Shown here piece by piece: positions 10,551-20,067 of a DNA stretch of 64,000 nucleotides. The notes below the pieces were generated by a model. That model did not search any database. It saw only the letters and a program-made list of their open reading frames with translations, and had not been told where the DNA came from. The stretch comes from Corallium rubrum (lineage: Eukaryota; Cnidaria; Anthozoa; Scleralcyonacea; Coralliidae), in the NCBI GenBank assembly GCA_964035015.1, contig CAXIUP010000118.1:28501-92500 (forward strand), written 5' to 3'. The position numbers and the translations under genes were made by a program. Positions within the stretch are counted from its first letter, which is position 1. Every line of letters starts with the position of its first letter.

Positions 10551-11116
10551 TACACCACCAGATAGCAGTCCTAGACATGGTAAATATGGCGTGATCATTG
10601 CCACAATTCTGCCGACGTCACTCTTTAACAGCTTATCTTTTTGTAGCTCGGTGTCTAGCGCCTCAGAGCTTTCTACGGCGTCGAAACCGCCGAGAACATT
10701 AGAGAATCTACTAATCAACATATCAGTTAAGAACTCATTAGCTCTTTCCATTCTTCTAGCTTCATTTTCAGAGTATAGCCTATCCACAACCTTCGCCGAT
10801 GCTTTTTTGATGTAGCTGACTGACTGAGTTTCCTCACCATCCTCCGATAGTTTTATCAGCTCACTTCTCTTCTTTTCGGTGTCAGTTGGTGGGGGTGTTG
10901 GCGAACTGTTGGACTTTTTCGGTGTAGGAACAGTGTCCTCAACTTCAACCTTTTTTAACTCACTGACGAGCTCATTGACGAGGTTTTTAACAGGTATTTC
11001 CACTTCTGGTTTCCCAAACGTCTCGGTTGGTTGGGTGGTACTGACTGGCGTCTTGAGGACTTTCTCTTTTTTTTTCCACGGGTCTTTTTTTTTACGCTCA
11101 TCTCTTTTTCCACCAT
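10476..11116 (-). pseudogene. Basic membrane-associated Polinton protein, frameshifted
   Basis: ATG at 11116 lies two bases past the ATPase stop and gives a Lys/Arg-rich N-terminus (K-K-K-T-R-G-K-K-K-R). A change in the A9 run at about 11067-11075 shifts this out of frame with the main 175-codon frame (from 11003). That frame has a Pro/Ser/Thr linker, a helical R-L-Y-S-E-N-E-A-R-R segment and a hydrophobic stretch M-I-T-P-Y-L-P-C-L-G-L-L near the C-terminus. The last codons lie inside the terminal repeat. A virion membrane-active role is possible but inferred only from composition. Confidence 0.5.
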
Positions 11117-11117
11117 C

Positions 11118-11640
11118 TTACTGTAGACTAGATTTTGGAATCACCACTTTATACGCGTACGGGTGTCTTAACATTATCTCAAGCCTGGCGTATTTATTCT
11201 TTTTTAACTTTTCAATTATTCTCCTGACCTGTTCTTTACTACCCAAACCACCTAGGTAGTCGTCAGTAATAACCTTCATGCCGGCCTTGCTGGGGTTGTA
11301 GAACGTTACCAGCTTACTGATATTCTCCCTATAAGGTTTTGTGATAGCTGTTAGCTGTTGTGTGATTACAATAGGTGACAGATTGTAGTGCCGTGCGCTG
11401 AAGGCTAATTTAACTAACTCACTCGTTCTGTTTTTCACAGTTTGTCCGCTGGCACAGCCGTCGAGGACTATTAGTGTTTTGGAACCTCTGAATATCCTAA
11501 CAACATGCTTAAGCACTATCTGTACGTCGTCTTGACTAACCTCCAATGTGATGAAGTCCGGGTCAGGGGTGTACTTCCAAGTAGTGTAGGTCTCATTCCA
11601 GCTGAATGTTGGGCAGATCAGAACGATATAGCTTTCCTTA
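11118..11640 (-). pseudogene. A32/FtsK-type packaging ATPase lacking Walker A (Polinton B)
   Basis: Walker B is T-L-I-V-L-D-G-C-A-S-G, and the following S-P-I-V-I-T-Q-Q-L-T sensor segment matches the Polinton/adenovirus-like genome-packaging ATPase family. The frame is open upstream of the first ATG (11546) to about 11640 with V-L-I-C-P-T-F-S-W-N, a conserved block after Walker A. Walker A itself is absent: the frame runs directly into the end of the neighbouring gene. A deletion has fused the two genes and removed the ATP-binding loop. Confidence 0.7.
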
Positions 11641-12100
11641 TCTGCTCCTTGAAATCCCCGACGGCTTTAGCATTTACTTTAGCATCACTAATCTTAATCC
11701 CACCACCTTTTTTACGTACCATAACTTTCTTATCTTTGAACTTCGCTGCGGTAATATAACCTTTTTCATCAAAACTAAATTCAGTTTTTTTAAGCATTTC
11801 CCTAGACTCAATACCATCCCCCACATTTACCGTGATCTTAAGATCTCTAATAAAGATCCGCTTTACATCTCTTGTAATAGAACTCTTCATTACCCCAGCA
11901 TCCCTACTGGCCTTAGGGATTTTTCTATCTATTACGTGGGTTATATCATCTGAACCGAACGTGTGGTGACCTGTCAGATCATCCAGTCTTCTTCTCTGAT
12001 CTCCATCGGTGAAACTCGTCTCGCCGGTATCTTCATTGTCTGCCCTCTCTTCTTTGTTAACATCACCCATTTCGAGGTCTTCCCCCCCCCCTTCAGCCAT
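11618..12100 (-). CDS. Hypothetical Polinton protein with acidic N-terminus and basic core
   Basis: This is a 160-codon intact frame. The first 40 residues are acidic, then come R-K-I-P-K-A-S-R-D-A-G, V-K-R-I-F-I-R-D-L-K-I-T-V-N-V-G-D-G and R-K-K-G-G-G-I-K. It overlaps the truncated ATPase start and follows the penton-like gene by six bases in the same direction, so it was probably cotranscribed with the virion genes. I do not recognise the family; a minor structural protein is a reasonable guess from its neighbours. Confidence 0.55.
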   Translation of the reverse strand: MAEGGGEDLEMGDVNKEERADNEDTGETSFTDGDQRRRLDDLTGHHTFGSDDITHVIDRKIPKASRDAGVMKSSITRDVKRIFIRDLKITVNVGDGIESREMLKKTEFSFDEKGYITAAKFKDKKVMVRKKGGGIKISDAKVNAKAVGDFKEQIRKAISF

Positions 12101-12106
12101 TATAAA

Positions 12107-12454
12107 CTAACTGATATACAGCTTGAGTAGAACAGCGCCAACATTCTCAGAACCGTTGTTCCCGCGGACTCTAAAGGTCATCCTGTTGTAAACGCCCTTA
12201 CAGATCTCAGCTTTCGACTCAATGTCTGTAAAATGTTGTACACTCTCTTTTAGACTTTGTTCTGAGGTAATTGGAAGAGTGCCAATCAGGTTACTCCTTT
12301 TTCCATTATGTAGACTTTCCTCGCTTTCGACAGCGTCACACAAGATCTCAACATACCTTAACCCTTTGTTGATGTCCACCTGGTTTGGACTGCTCATCGT
12401 CCACTCGTTATCAGTTATCACGTCGTCCTCATTAAACCCCAAAAGAAGACCCAT
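12107..12454 (-). CDS. Penton-like minor capsid protein, C-terminal part (Polinton B)
   Basis: G-L-L-L-G-F-N-E, then L-R-Y-V-E-I-L-C-D, H-N-G-K-R-S-N-L-I-G-T-L-P-I and a final beta-rich V-G-A-V-L-L-K-L-Y follow the same order as the C-terminal half of the penton-like protein at 51897-52853 (M-L-G-F ... Y-C-D-E-L ... I-G-D-S ... V-P-I). The frame is open upstream of the ATG to about 12541, so the N-terminal half has been lost and the gene is probably truncated. In the family this single jelly-roll protein sits at capsid vertices. Confidence 0.6.
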   Translation of the reverse strand: MGLLLGFNEDDVITDNEWTMSSPNQVDINKGLRYVEILCDAVESEESLHNGKRSNLIGTLPITSEQSLKESVQHFTDIESKAEICKGVYNRMTFRVRGNNGSENVGAVLLKLYIS

Positions 12455-12541
12455 TTTTCCGAGTTCTAACCTCCCCGTCGTCTTTACTCTAGAAGTTCCG
12501 TCGTGGAGATTCTTCTCAAAGTCTACTGTTTTATCGGCCTA

Positions 12542-13312
12542 ATGAGAGAGTTTGGCGTTGAAAAACATAGTGATGTAAATGACAACATGGTGAATATACC
12601 TAGGGAAAAAAAGGTCCTGATTAATCCTCACTCTGGTTTCAAACACAACCGTCCATTCGTGAGTGGATGTGGCGTCTTAATAGCGATTATAAAACACACT
12701 ACAAAAGATTTATCCCCCTACGAACAAATGGTTTCACCAAAATAGGTATACAGTATCTAAATGAAAGTATTGAGGCTTATGTTTACGCCGTTCTCGGTTC
12801 ACAGGCTAAGACAAGGGTCAGTATTGTTAACAAAGGTGCTGGCAGTCTCGAAACACAACAAGAATTCAGAGTCCTTGTACAAGATGCTATTGTTAACTAT
12901 TCTGTTAGTCACCCAGAACCTAGCCATTAGTCCTGACACGTGGTTAGTTCCAGGTTCACTGATAATATTAAAGAAGAAAATCATAGGATACAACAACGTA
13001 CTAAAACGTGCGTCAGAGGGTATGAAATTTGGTATTAATTCTAAAGTCAACTACCAAGGGGAACACTATGGTATTCCCAAAGGTGTCCACAAACAACCAC
13101 CAAAGACAAGCATACACCAAGCCAAAGATCAGCCGTCACACTTGGAAACACTAGACGAACACATTGACAAACCAGCTGTCCATACACCTGACAAAACTGA
13201 TAAACCAGTCGTCCATACACCTGACAGACAACCAGAGCCGGACAATGAGTTGGGAATATTGTTGGTCCTAACAGTCGCGTTTGGTTGTCTGTTCAGTACA
13301 TATGTTATATAA
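12542..13312 (+). pseudogene. Frameshifted protein with Pro/Thr stalk and C-terminal membrane anchor
   Basis: Three overlapping frames (12542-12745, 12667-12930, 12761-13312) appear to be one gene shifted near 12680 and 12925. The last part has a stalk with a repeated V-H-T-P-D-(K/R) motif and ends in a hydrophobic helix L-G-I-L-L-V-L-T-V-A-F-G-C-L-F. That layout (ectodomain, stalk, C-terminal anchor) fits a surface-exposed membrane protein. No family is recognised. Confidence 0.4.
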
Positions 13313-13317
13313 TATAT

Positions 13318-14081
13318 ATGAGTCTGTTTTATGGTTACAGCAGACCGGACACGGTGACTAAGAAACAACTCAACGATAAACTAAAAGAGGTCCTTCACAC
13401 GAAGAGCCTACTGGCCTATGGCCCCGATGACCACAGGGTCATCTTCGACCTGAACGTAACCAGAGCTGATAAGAGCGCGGCCTCCAAACTCAATTTCTTC
13501 ATTGATTACATAGAAGACAGGGACGGTACCAGCTCAGTCATGTTTTGGAGACCTTTTAGTGCCATCCCACAGCTAGACACCACCGGCGACCACCACTTCC
13601 TTCACCCTGATAGCAAAATTAAGGCAGCCTTTCACGCTAACGTACCCAGACTCGTATTCGCCGACGTCTCAGTTTTCATTGTGGTAAAGAGGAATAGTGT
13701 AAGACTGGCGTCAGATACCTGGGAAACAATCTTTTCTAAAGCTGGGGTGAATGACAAACTGATTATAAGTGGGATGTCACGCTCCGAGAATGTACGATTC
13801 CAGCGAAGTTCATCGGAAAGAAGAGTCTAATATCTGTCCACTGGATGTCCGGGGTTGTTGTGACACACGTCAGGATAAATGATGAGAAACTGAGAGACTC
13901 ATACTCTCTTACTAACATTGAACAAATAGGGAGACCTTATCTGGATGCGTTCGGGGTAAACAACCTGAAAAAGTATTATTCAGACATCAACTTTTACGGT
14001 ATGAAAATCGTAGAGGGTCGTCTGGGAAACACGGAGATCGGGAAGATCTGTAAAGAGACTATGGTTGCATATGGTCTATAG
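13318..14081 (+). pseudogene. Unknown Polinton protein of about 250 codons, one frameshift
   Basis: ATG at 13318 opens a frame that runs to 13830. A one-base shift near 13790 moves the coding sequence into the frame ending at 14081, in which the sequence is continuous upstream of the 13845 start. The protein is mixed alpha/beta with no clear membrane segment. It lies among membrane-protein genes in one orientation. I see no known domain; a virion component is possible. Confidence 0.45.
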
Positions 14082-14085
14082 TTAG

Positions 14086-14597
14086 ATGCCTCCGAAAAGA
14101 AAAAGCGTTATAAACTTCAACCATATTAGTGAAAACCTTTTATCAACTGAAGTAGACGAACTACAGAAGCTCTACTCGTATTACCAAATGGAAATATACC
14201 CGACTAAAGAGAATAAAACTGATCCTCGAGACGGTTTCTATTGGGGTTGACTGTGATTGGGGGAATAACCGGTGGCGTTACAGCCAACCCAGTAATCTTC
14301 GGGGCCATAGCCGGTCCAGGTGTGCTAATTCAAGGGTATATGACCAAGTCGAGGGTGTCTAGAAAAATGGAAAACTGTCAGTTTGCCTATGTTAGCTATC
14401 ACAAGGTCCTGACACAGATTAGGAGCTTCCTACGTGGAGTAAAGTACGACCGGACTGTTTTTTTGTCTGACGTCCGTGTACTCGATGACATTGTGATTGA
14501 AGTCTGCCCACGTTATGATACTTCGCGTTACCATAAAAAGTATGGCGACACCACATATAGTCTGACAGACCAACTGACGGCCTCACAGACCAACTGA
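14086..14597 (+). pseudogene. Two-helix membrane protein, SLATT-like layout, one frameshift
   Basis: A 54-codon frame (14086-14250, ending in D-G-F-Y-W-G) continues after a one-base shift into the frame from 14241. There a glycine-rich hairpin V-I-G-G-I-T-G-G-V-T-A-N-P-V-I-F-G precedes a helical C-terminal part with the S-F-L-R-G motif. Similar two-helix membrane proteins occur in cnidarian virus-like elements. Comparison to SLATT pore-type domains is tentative. Confidence 0.45.
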
Positions 14598-14632
14598 TAG
14601 ATCAACTGAAGCGAATATAGACTAATACATAG

Positions 14633-15034
14633 ATGACTACGACTGTTACTGAACCGTTGCCTGAAAAGACCCCCAAGATAACAACAGTAACTAAAACAGA
14701 AGGTAAAGCCAAAGACCCAAAACGAGTGGCCGTGGGTAAACAACTGGCTCAGATATCGAAGGAAGCTAAGGAGAGAAAAGCTAGGGAGCGACTAGCTACT
14801 GAGAAGGAAACTAACTGTTCGGACTGGAGTTATAACCGCCTAATTGGGATTGTTGGAATCGCTGAACTAATCATCGGAATAATAGGCATATACTTAATTT
14901 ACACTATGGGAAAGAAAGAGAAAAAAGTACAGCAGGAGGACCACCCTAACTATTTTCCAGAGAGGTATGAACAACCAAGAGAAGAAACCAGTCGGAAAGA
15001 TCCCCTACCTGTTTTAGACAGTTTTGGTGAATAG
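14633..15034 (+). CDS. Basic single-pass membrane protein of Polinton
   Basis: This is an intact 133-codon frame. The N-terminal half is Thr/Lys-rich with K-D-P-K-R-V-A-V-G-K-Q-L, a motif I associate with small basic membrane proteins of invertebrate Polintons. One strong transmembrane helix follows (L-I-G-I-V-G-I-A-E-L-I-I-G-I-I-G), then a charged tail. It sits in a run of small plus-strand genes with short gaps. Function unknown. Confidence 0.6.
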   Translation: MTTTVTEPLPEKTPKITTVTKTEGKAKDPKRVAVGKQLAQISKEAKERKARERLATEKETNCSDWSYNRLIGIVGIAELIIGIIGIYLIYTMGKKEKKVQQEDHPNYFPERYEQPREETSRKDPLPVLDSFGE

Positions 15035-15054
15035 AATATCAATTAATAGTATAA

Positions 15055-15306
15055 ATGTCAACAACCGACAGGAAAGAAATGATGGATGAAGTCTACGACG
15101 CTCTCCTAATCACAGGTGGGGCTGTGGCGGTCTCCATGATCTCAAAAAAGATATCGAAGGAGCCTTTGGGTACTCCAGAGTCTATGAAAGGTACTGTCAA
15201 GCTGGCCATCGCCGTTGGGATCAGTACGGTAACAGTTAAATATGCCCAATCAAAGGGGTACCTACCAGTTGACCCTTTTTCAAAACCTAAGTTGATGAAA
15301 GGCTAA
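15055..15306 (+). CDS. Small two-helix membrane protein of Polinton
   Basis: This is an intact 83-codon frame. Two hydrophobic segments (D-A-L-L-I-T-G-G-A-V-A-V-S-M-I and V-K-L-A-I-A-V-G-I-S-T-V) are separated by K-E-P-L-G-T-P, and the tail Y-L-P-V-D-P-F is a recurring ending in related elements. It lies 20 bp after the preceding membrane-protein gene. It may be a virion or membrane-active component; its function is not established. Confidence 0.6.
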   Translation: MSTTDRKEMMDEVYDALLITGGAVAVSMISKKISKEPLGTPESMKGTVKLAIAVGISTVTVKYAQSKGYLPVDPFSKPKLMKG

Positions 15307-15332
15307 GAGGAAAGCTCGAGGTAAGGGGTAAT

Positions 15333-15953
15333 ATGACAACACTCTGTCAAATCTGTAGAAAGTCGTTCGCCAATAAGAGAAGTCTCAACCAGCACGTCAG
15401 GCAGGTGCACTACGGGGAGAAAAATTACAGGTGTGAGGACTGTGGGAAGACATTCTCACGGGGAAATTATTTGAGTAAACAGTGAAGTACACTGGAGGCT
15501 TTCTAATCAGCCCGCTCGCTGTAGGTCCAGGGGGGAAAGAGATGTTGAGGACGTCCTACGTGTTAATGGAGTCCGGGCAGTTAGGGAGTAGACGTTTGAT
15601 GGGTTGGTGGGGTTAGGTGGAGGTATGACTTCGCTATACTGATTGGTAAAGATCATTTCCTACTGATTGAATATGATGGCAAATAACATTTCATACCCAC
15701 CCACCCAGTGGTCGAGGAAAACGGCTCCGGAAGAGGTTGTAAGGTGCTTTGAAAGACTGCAGAAACACGACTGGATAAAAAAACAAACGGCTATCCCCTA
15801 CTCAGGATCCCGTACTGGAAAAGGCCTGAAATTTACCCCATAGTCACAGAATTCCTGAAAAATAACCACGTCAAAAACGACTCTCAACAACTTACAATAG
15901 AGACTGAAGTCGCTGACTTACGTCTCAGATATGTGTCTTTGGTTTACTTCTAG
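15333..15953 (+). pseudogene. C2H2 zinc finger plus PD-(D/E)XK-like nuclease, heavily decayed
   Basis: A 50-codon frame at 15333-15485 has one full C2H2 finger (C-Q-I-C-(x)-F-(x)-L-(x)-H-(x4)-H) and a second cut off after its Leu. From about 15640 a second frame, broken by two stops, has F-L-L-I-E-Y-D-G-K-(stop)-H-F, then G-Y-P-L-L-R-I-P-Y-W, and ends at 15953. E-Y-D-G-x-Q-H followed by P-L-L-R-I is a common restriction-endonuclease-like signature. The order suggests one DNA-binding nuclease gene. Confidence 0.55.
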
Positions 15954-15961
15954 TTATATAT

Positions 15962-16369
15962 ATGGCTAGTGTAGTTGCTGGTGGACTGTTTAACGCCTTA
16001 GCCTTCGTGGGTGCTGGATTTTTGTTCTCAAAGTTAAACCATAGTGGATATGAGGATGGGATAAAAAGACACAACCAGGCCACTGAGCAGTTGGCTGGAG
16101 CAAAGGAAAGATGGTATGAAAACGAGGTAGCTAAAAAGGATAGGGTACAGAAGCCCAGACAGCAGCTGTCCACAACGAACCATGCCATGGATCTGTTGAA
16201 ATCAGAGCGAAGACAGGCCGAATCTGCTAGGATCCAGTCATATGTGGGACCCCCTAAAATGTCTGACTATTACAAGCCATCTGGTGAGATGAAAGAGTAT
16301 GAGGTGTTGTTTGTCGGAGTTGTTGGTATAGCTGGTGGGTATTTGATAACCAAGTTTGTTTTGAGGTGA
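15962..16369 (+). CDS. Polinton membrane protein with N- and C-terminal helices
   Basis: This is an intact 135-codon frame. It has an N-terminal hydrophobic helix rich in Gly/Ala (A-G-G-L-F-N-A-L-A-F-V-G-A-G-F), a long charged helix, then K-M-S-D-Y-Y-K-P-S and a C-terminal helix L-F-V-G-V-V-G-I-A-G-G-Y. The S-D-(F/Y)-Y-(x)-P-S plus F-V-G-(x)-G pattern recurs in invertebrate Polinton proteins. Probably a virion membrane or vertex component; function inferred only from context. Confidence 0.6.
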   Translation: MASVVAGGLFNALAFVGAGFLFSKLNHSGYEDGIKRHNQATEQLAGAKERWYENEVAKKDRVQKPRQQLSTTNHAMDLLKSERRQAESARIQSYVGPPKMSDYYKPSGEMKEYEVLFVGVVGIAGGYLITKFVLR

Positions 16370-16387
16370 GGAGGCGCTAACGCCTCC
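16370..16387. repeat. 18-bp hairpin GGAGGCG-CTAA-CGCCTCC, first copy
   Basis: A perfect 7-bp stem with a CTAA loop starts one base after the stop of the preceding gene. An identical copy lies inside the PolB remnant at 17038. Here it could act as a terminator or be a dispersed palindromic element. Confidence 0.6.
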
Positions 16388-16412
16388 CGGCCTAACGGAT
16401 TGTCATTGGACT

Positions 16413-16930
16413 ATGGTTATAATGGCTGTCTCCTGGCCGAAAGAACTAGAGGGTCTACCTCCGTCAAGTGTTGAATGGATTTGTAGAGAGATTGGACTAG
16501 AGTTACAACAAGATAGGACAGACTTAGAGCAATACAGCCGACGGTTATGGTGTGGGAACTGTTCCAGATTCCATCTTGAGGTCAAAACTGGGATGTTCTC
16601 CTGTCCAGGGTGTGGTGTTACAGAGTATGGGTATGTTGTTGATAGGCCTACTGACAGGACAGCTGTGGTAAGAAAAGTGTGCACTCGAAATCACGCTGGA
16701 TGAGGAGAAAACTTACTAAAGTCGTTAGTGCTGACGTTGTCGACATAATTCTAGCCGACTTCTCCAAGGTCCTCCACGTGATGAACAGTAAGAATCTGAT
16801 AAAAGGTCGTAACCTATCAGGATATGACTATTACATCGTCAGGTTGTGCTCAAGGAGGGGGATTGGGATGTTGGAAGGAGGAGGCGTCCTCCTTAAGGAT
16901 CTTAAAAAGGGAAAGATGAAGGACTTGCTT
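16413..16930 (+). pseudogene. Zinc-ribbon protein, frameshifted, transcription-factor-like
   Basis: The first frame (16413-16703) has C-G-N-C-(x)n-C-P-G-C-G, a zinc ribbon like those of TFIIB or viral late transcription factors. A one-base shift near 16690 leads to a helical part (V-S-A-D-V-V-D-I-I-L-A-D-F ... N-L-S-G-Y-D-Y-Y). The gene is cut at about 16930, where PolB sequence begins. A viral transcription factor is a plausible but unproven reading. Confidence 0.45.
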
Positions 16931-16935
16931 GATAT

Positions 16936-18317
16936 ATGGAAAAATACCAGAGACACGTTGACTGTAGTTATGGGTATAAGGTTGCCTGCTGTTACGACGA
17001 CAGATACAGCAGGCCTGTCCAGACGTACAGAGGTCAAGGAGGCGCTAACGCCTCCAAAGGTGCCGTTAATAAGTTTATTGGAAAAATGCTAGAAGAAGTG
17101 GAGTATTGTAAGAAGACAAAGAAAGAGCACTTCAACCAGGACATGGTCTTAACTGCTGCCGACATGGTGGACTTTGGAGACGCTAAAAAGTGTCACATCT
17201 GTGGTCGGAAGTATGGGGGAAAAGATATACCAGTTAGAGACCATTGTCACGTAACAGGAAAGTATCGGGGAAGCGCCCATCAGCTTTGTAATAGGAACTA
17301 CAGACTAACTGATAAAATACCAGTCATCTTCCACAACCTGAGGGGGTATGATAGCCATCACATCATGTGTGAGATTGGAAAATTCAGACAGGAGATTAAC
17401 GTCATCCCAAACAATATGGAGAAGTATCTGGCTTTTATGTTGGGGAAGAACCTCGTGTTTTTGGACAGCCTTCACTTCATGAGTAGTCCACTGGAAAAAC
17501 TAGTGGATAATCTTCCAAGGGACTGTTTCAAATATACAACTGAAGAATTTGAAGGGAAAGTCCTGACGAAGGGCGTTTACCCTTATGACTACATGGATAG
17601 CTTCGAGCGGTTTGAAGAGACAAACTCCCACCAAAGAGTGAGTTCTACAGCCTACTAAACGATACAGAAATATCTGACAGTCAGTACCACAATGCTTTGG
17701 AGGTTTGGAAGGCGTTTGGAATAAAGACAATCGGCGACTATCATGACGTGTATCTAAAATCGGATGTCCTGTTATTAGCTGACGTCTTTGAGAACTTTAG
17801 GAAGACATGTGTTCGGAATTATAAGCTAGATCCCTGTCACTACTTCACCTCACCAGGGTTGGCATGAGACGCTATGTTGAAGATGACAGGAATTGAGTTG
17901 GAGCTAATGACCGACATCGACATGTTCCAGTTCATAGAAAAAGGAATGAGAGGTGGGGTTAGCTACATAGCCAACAGATATGGGAAGGCGAACAACCCAT
18001 ACATGACAAACAATTACAACAAAGGTAAGGCTAATAAGTACATAATGTATCTGGACGCTAACAATCTCTATGGTTGGGCCATGAGTCAGTGCCTCCCAAC
18101 TGGTGGGTTTAGGTGGGCGAGTGAGGATAAGTTGAAAAACTTAGACCTGGGAAAATTTCCTGACGACGGTCGAACTGGGATGATAATAGAGGTTGATCTT
18201 GAATATCCCTCGGAACTCCACGACCTACACAGGTCACTCTCATGCTTTGATGATAAGAGATACCTGCTGGAAGACGGGGTTAATTCCTACGCGTATGGAC
18301 ACCTACGAAACGCGTGA
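16936..18317 (+). pseudogene. polB: PolB remnant of Polinton B with both ends deleted
   Basis: The frame enters at Y-Q-R-H-V-D-C-S-Y-G-Y-K-V, which matches residue about 385 of Polinton A PolB, so the N-terminus and Exo I are gone. It keeps the endonuclease-VII-like block (R-D-H-C-H-V-T-G-K-Y-R-G), Exo II (N-L-R-G-Y-D-S-H), Exo III (K-S-D-V-L-L-L-A-D, in another frame) and Pol A (D-A-N-N-L-Y-G-W). A Trp-to-stop change lies near 17866. After L-E-Y-P-S-E-L the frame jumps to L-S-C-F-D-D-K-R-Y, deleting motifs Pol B and Pol C. It cannot be an active polymerase. Confidence 0.85.
17038..17055. repeat. 18-bp hairpin GGAGGCG-CTAA-CGCCTCC, in-frame copy inside PolB
   Basis: This is identical to 16370-16387. 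In PolB it falls between the Y-R-G segment and the helix before M-L-E-E-V and adds about six residues (A-N-A-S-K-G) absent from the Polinton A protein. The frame is preserved, which suggests insertion of a small palindromic element into coding sequence. Confidence 0.6.
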
Positions 18318-18424
18318 CACTCTCAGAGGTAACTGCGCATGTGTAGTCTGACGCATCAGACTGAGCATGCGTACAAGTTACTTAGTTTCAGTTTCTCGCT
18401 CTGCTAAAACACATACCCCCGAAT

Positions 18425-19089
18425 GACTGTGGGAAAACATGTGTATAAAACAAAAGTAGAGCAGAAACCGGGAAACAAAAACGGGGAGGTATAGGCCATC
18501 TACTAATACTAGTATAGGACATGGGGATTCCGGCAAACTAATCATAAAGTCCAAAAAAAATTTCAAACAACAACTCATTTCAAAAGCCAGTTTATGATGA
18601 GTACCCAACTCTCAGCCGTATTGAAAATCGAACAGTTTTTAAAAAGTTTTTTTATTTTCTGTGGGACGTTTTCCGATTTTTCGAATTAAAAAACACCAAA
18701 TTTCTTAAACTTTCTTGTTTTAAAGGCTATATGAACCACTGATGGGATAAAAAAAATGGGGAAAAAAGAAAAAAAAGAAGGGTATAAAAATTCTGTAGAA
18801 ACGGTTAGAAAAATCGCGATTTTCTGAAACGCTCGAATCGGTTGGATATCCGTTGTAGAATAGCTTTTAAAATGAGAAAGTTTAAGAAATTTTTTTTTGG
18901 TTTTTTTAATTCGAAAAATCGGAAAACGGGAATATAAGAACCCTGAAAATGGCAAAAAACGGCCTATTTTTTGAAACGGCTAAATCAGTTGGGTACTCAT
19001 CATAAACTGGCTTTTGAAATGAGTTCTTGTTTGAAAATTTTTTTTGACTTTTTGGCTGGTGTGCCGGAACCCCCATGTCCTATACTACT
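18425..19089. repeat. Right terminal inverted repeat of Polinton B
   Basis: This is the inverted counterpart of 9844-10550. The part 18425-18504 matches the inner AGTAGATGGCC segment. The part from about 18508 to 19089 is an inverted copy of the outer palindromic module. It differs from the left copy by several small indels, so the repeats have drifted since insertion. No gene; frames crossing it are read-through. Confidence 0.8.
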
Positions 19090-19095
19090 TACAGA
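19090..19095. repeat. Right copy of the 6-bp target duplication of Polinton B (TACAGA)
   Basis: TACAGA directly follows the ACTACT end at 19089 and matches 9838-9843 exactly. Confidence 0.9.
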
Positions 19096-19617
19096 CTGCA
19101 CACATGTTTCATTAGTTGGTTGTCTATACTCATTCAATGGGTTATCCCTTTCTTCATTATCATAATTTTTGTGCTGTTTGCAGGTATCTGTTGGAGTGTC
19201 TTCATCCTTATCAAAGTGTATGCCTGAATTAGCGTCATCTTGTCCTAAATTTCTAAGATTTGCACTGATATTGTTTGTATCAATTGTCATATTATTGTAC
19301 AATGTATTATTTATCTTAAGCCAATGAAGGGCATCAAGAATGAACTGAGGACGCACTGCTTGAAAATAAACATGACCTCTGAATTCTAGTTTTCGTTTAA
19401 GTTTCAACATTATTATACCTGATCTTTCAGGTGGCCGTGGTAAAACCTTACATGTCTGATCACGTTCAACTGGCACATTACAAATTGCTCCCTTAACTTT
19501 TCTTTGCTGTCCTTTTGGCATTACAATGATCTTTTCAAAAACTATTCGCTGTGCAATAAGAATTTGTTCAAGTTTTTCTAGAGATGCAAGTTCAACTGGT
19601 ATTTTGTCAACATACAT
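19090..19617 (-). pseudogene. DUF6570-like domain of the Helentron, truncated by Polinton B
   Basis: K-I-P-V-E-L-A-S-L-E-K-L-E-Q, L-I-A-Q-R-I-V-F, M-P-K-G-Q-Q-R-K-V-K-G, N-V-P-V, L-P-R-P-P, L-K-R-K-L and V-R-P-Q-F-I are the ordered blocks of the region preceding Helitron_like_N (often labelled DUF6570). True coding stops at 19090, the target-site duplication; the open frame beyond it is terminal-repeat sequence. The protein would continue at 9843. Confidence 0.8.
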
Positions 19618-19621
19618 GTTA

Positions 19622-19996
19622 TTATATACTGCCTGACATGGGATATTGCCTTTCGAAACCTTTGAATGGCAGGTTTACAATGTATTCTTTTTGATCAAAT
19701 GACCTTATATTAGTAAAGACAGATTGATTGGCATGGATGTACTTATTTTTTTGTAATAGTATGACTGACCTTCTGTACAGTAATCGGTTGCAAACAGAAC
19801 ATATATAATAAGGACCTTCTTTTATTTTATTGTGGAACCTAGAAATAGAATTGTCCAAATCGTGCAACAAGGGTTTTTTCTTTGTTGCTCTACTCGTAGC
19901 TCTTGTTTGAAGGAGCTCTTTCTTTTTCAAAGGATCCATTGATTCATATTTTTTTGAATATGTTTCAAGCAGCTCATTCTTTTTCATAAGATCCAT
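19622..19996 (-). pseudogene. Helentron segment with Cys-pair motif ahead of DUF6570
   Basis: It has Lys/Leu-rich tandem repeats (K-K-(N/K)-E-L-L-(E/Q)-T), then I-S-R-F-H-N-K-I-K-E-G-P-Y-Y-I-C-S-V-C-N-R-L-L-Y in two adjoining blocks. The F-H-(x)3-I-(x)2-G-P-(x)-Y-I-C-(x)2-C pattern is typical upstream of DUF6570 in Helitrons. It is separated from the flanking pieces by frame breaks near 19620 and 20000-20067, where further copies of the D-P-L-K-K-K repeat continue. Confidence 0.7.
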
Positions 19997-20067
19997 TCAA
20001 TATCTTTCAAGGAGCTCTTTCTTTATCATAGGATCCATTGATTGATATTTTTTGGTATTTGTTTTAC

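Larger units (their letters stand above)
9844..19089. mobile_element. Polinton B: 9,246-bp deletion derivative inserted in the Helentron
   Basis: Both ends begin AGTAGTATAGGACATGGGGG in inverted orientation and are flanked by TACAGA. The long terminal inverted repeats are 9844-10550 and 18425-19089. Inside are two convergent gene blocks: ATPase and penton-like genes on minus, membrane and accessory genes plus a PolB remnant on plus. Integrase, protease and a recognisable major capsid gene are missing, and PolB keeps only its middle. The element could have moved only with help in trans. Base composition is close to Polinton A and much less A+T-rich than the provirus at 30176. Confidence 0.9.
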
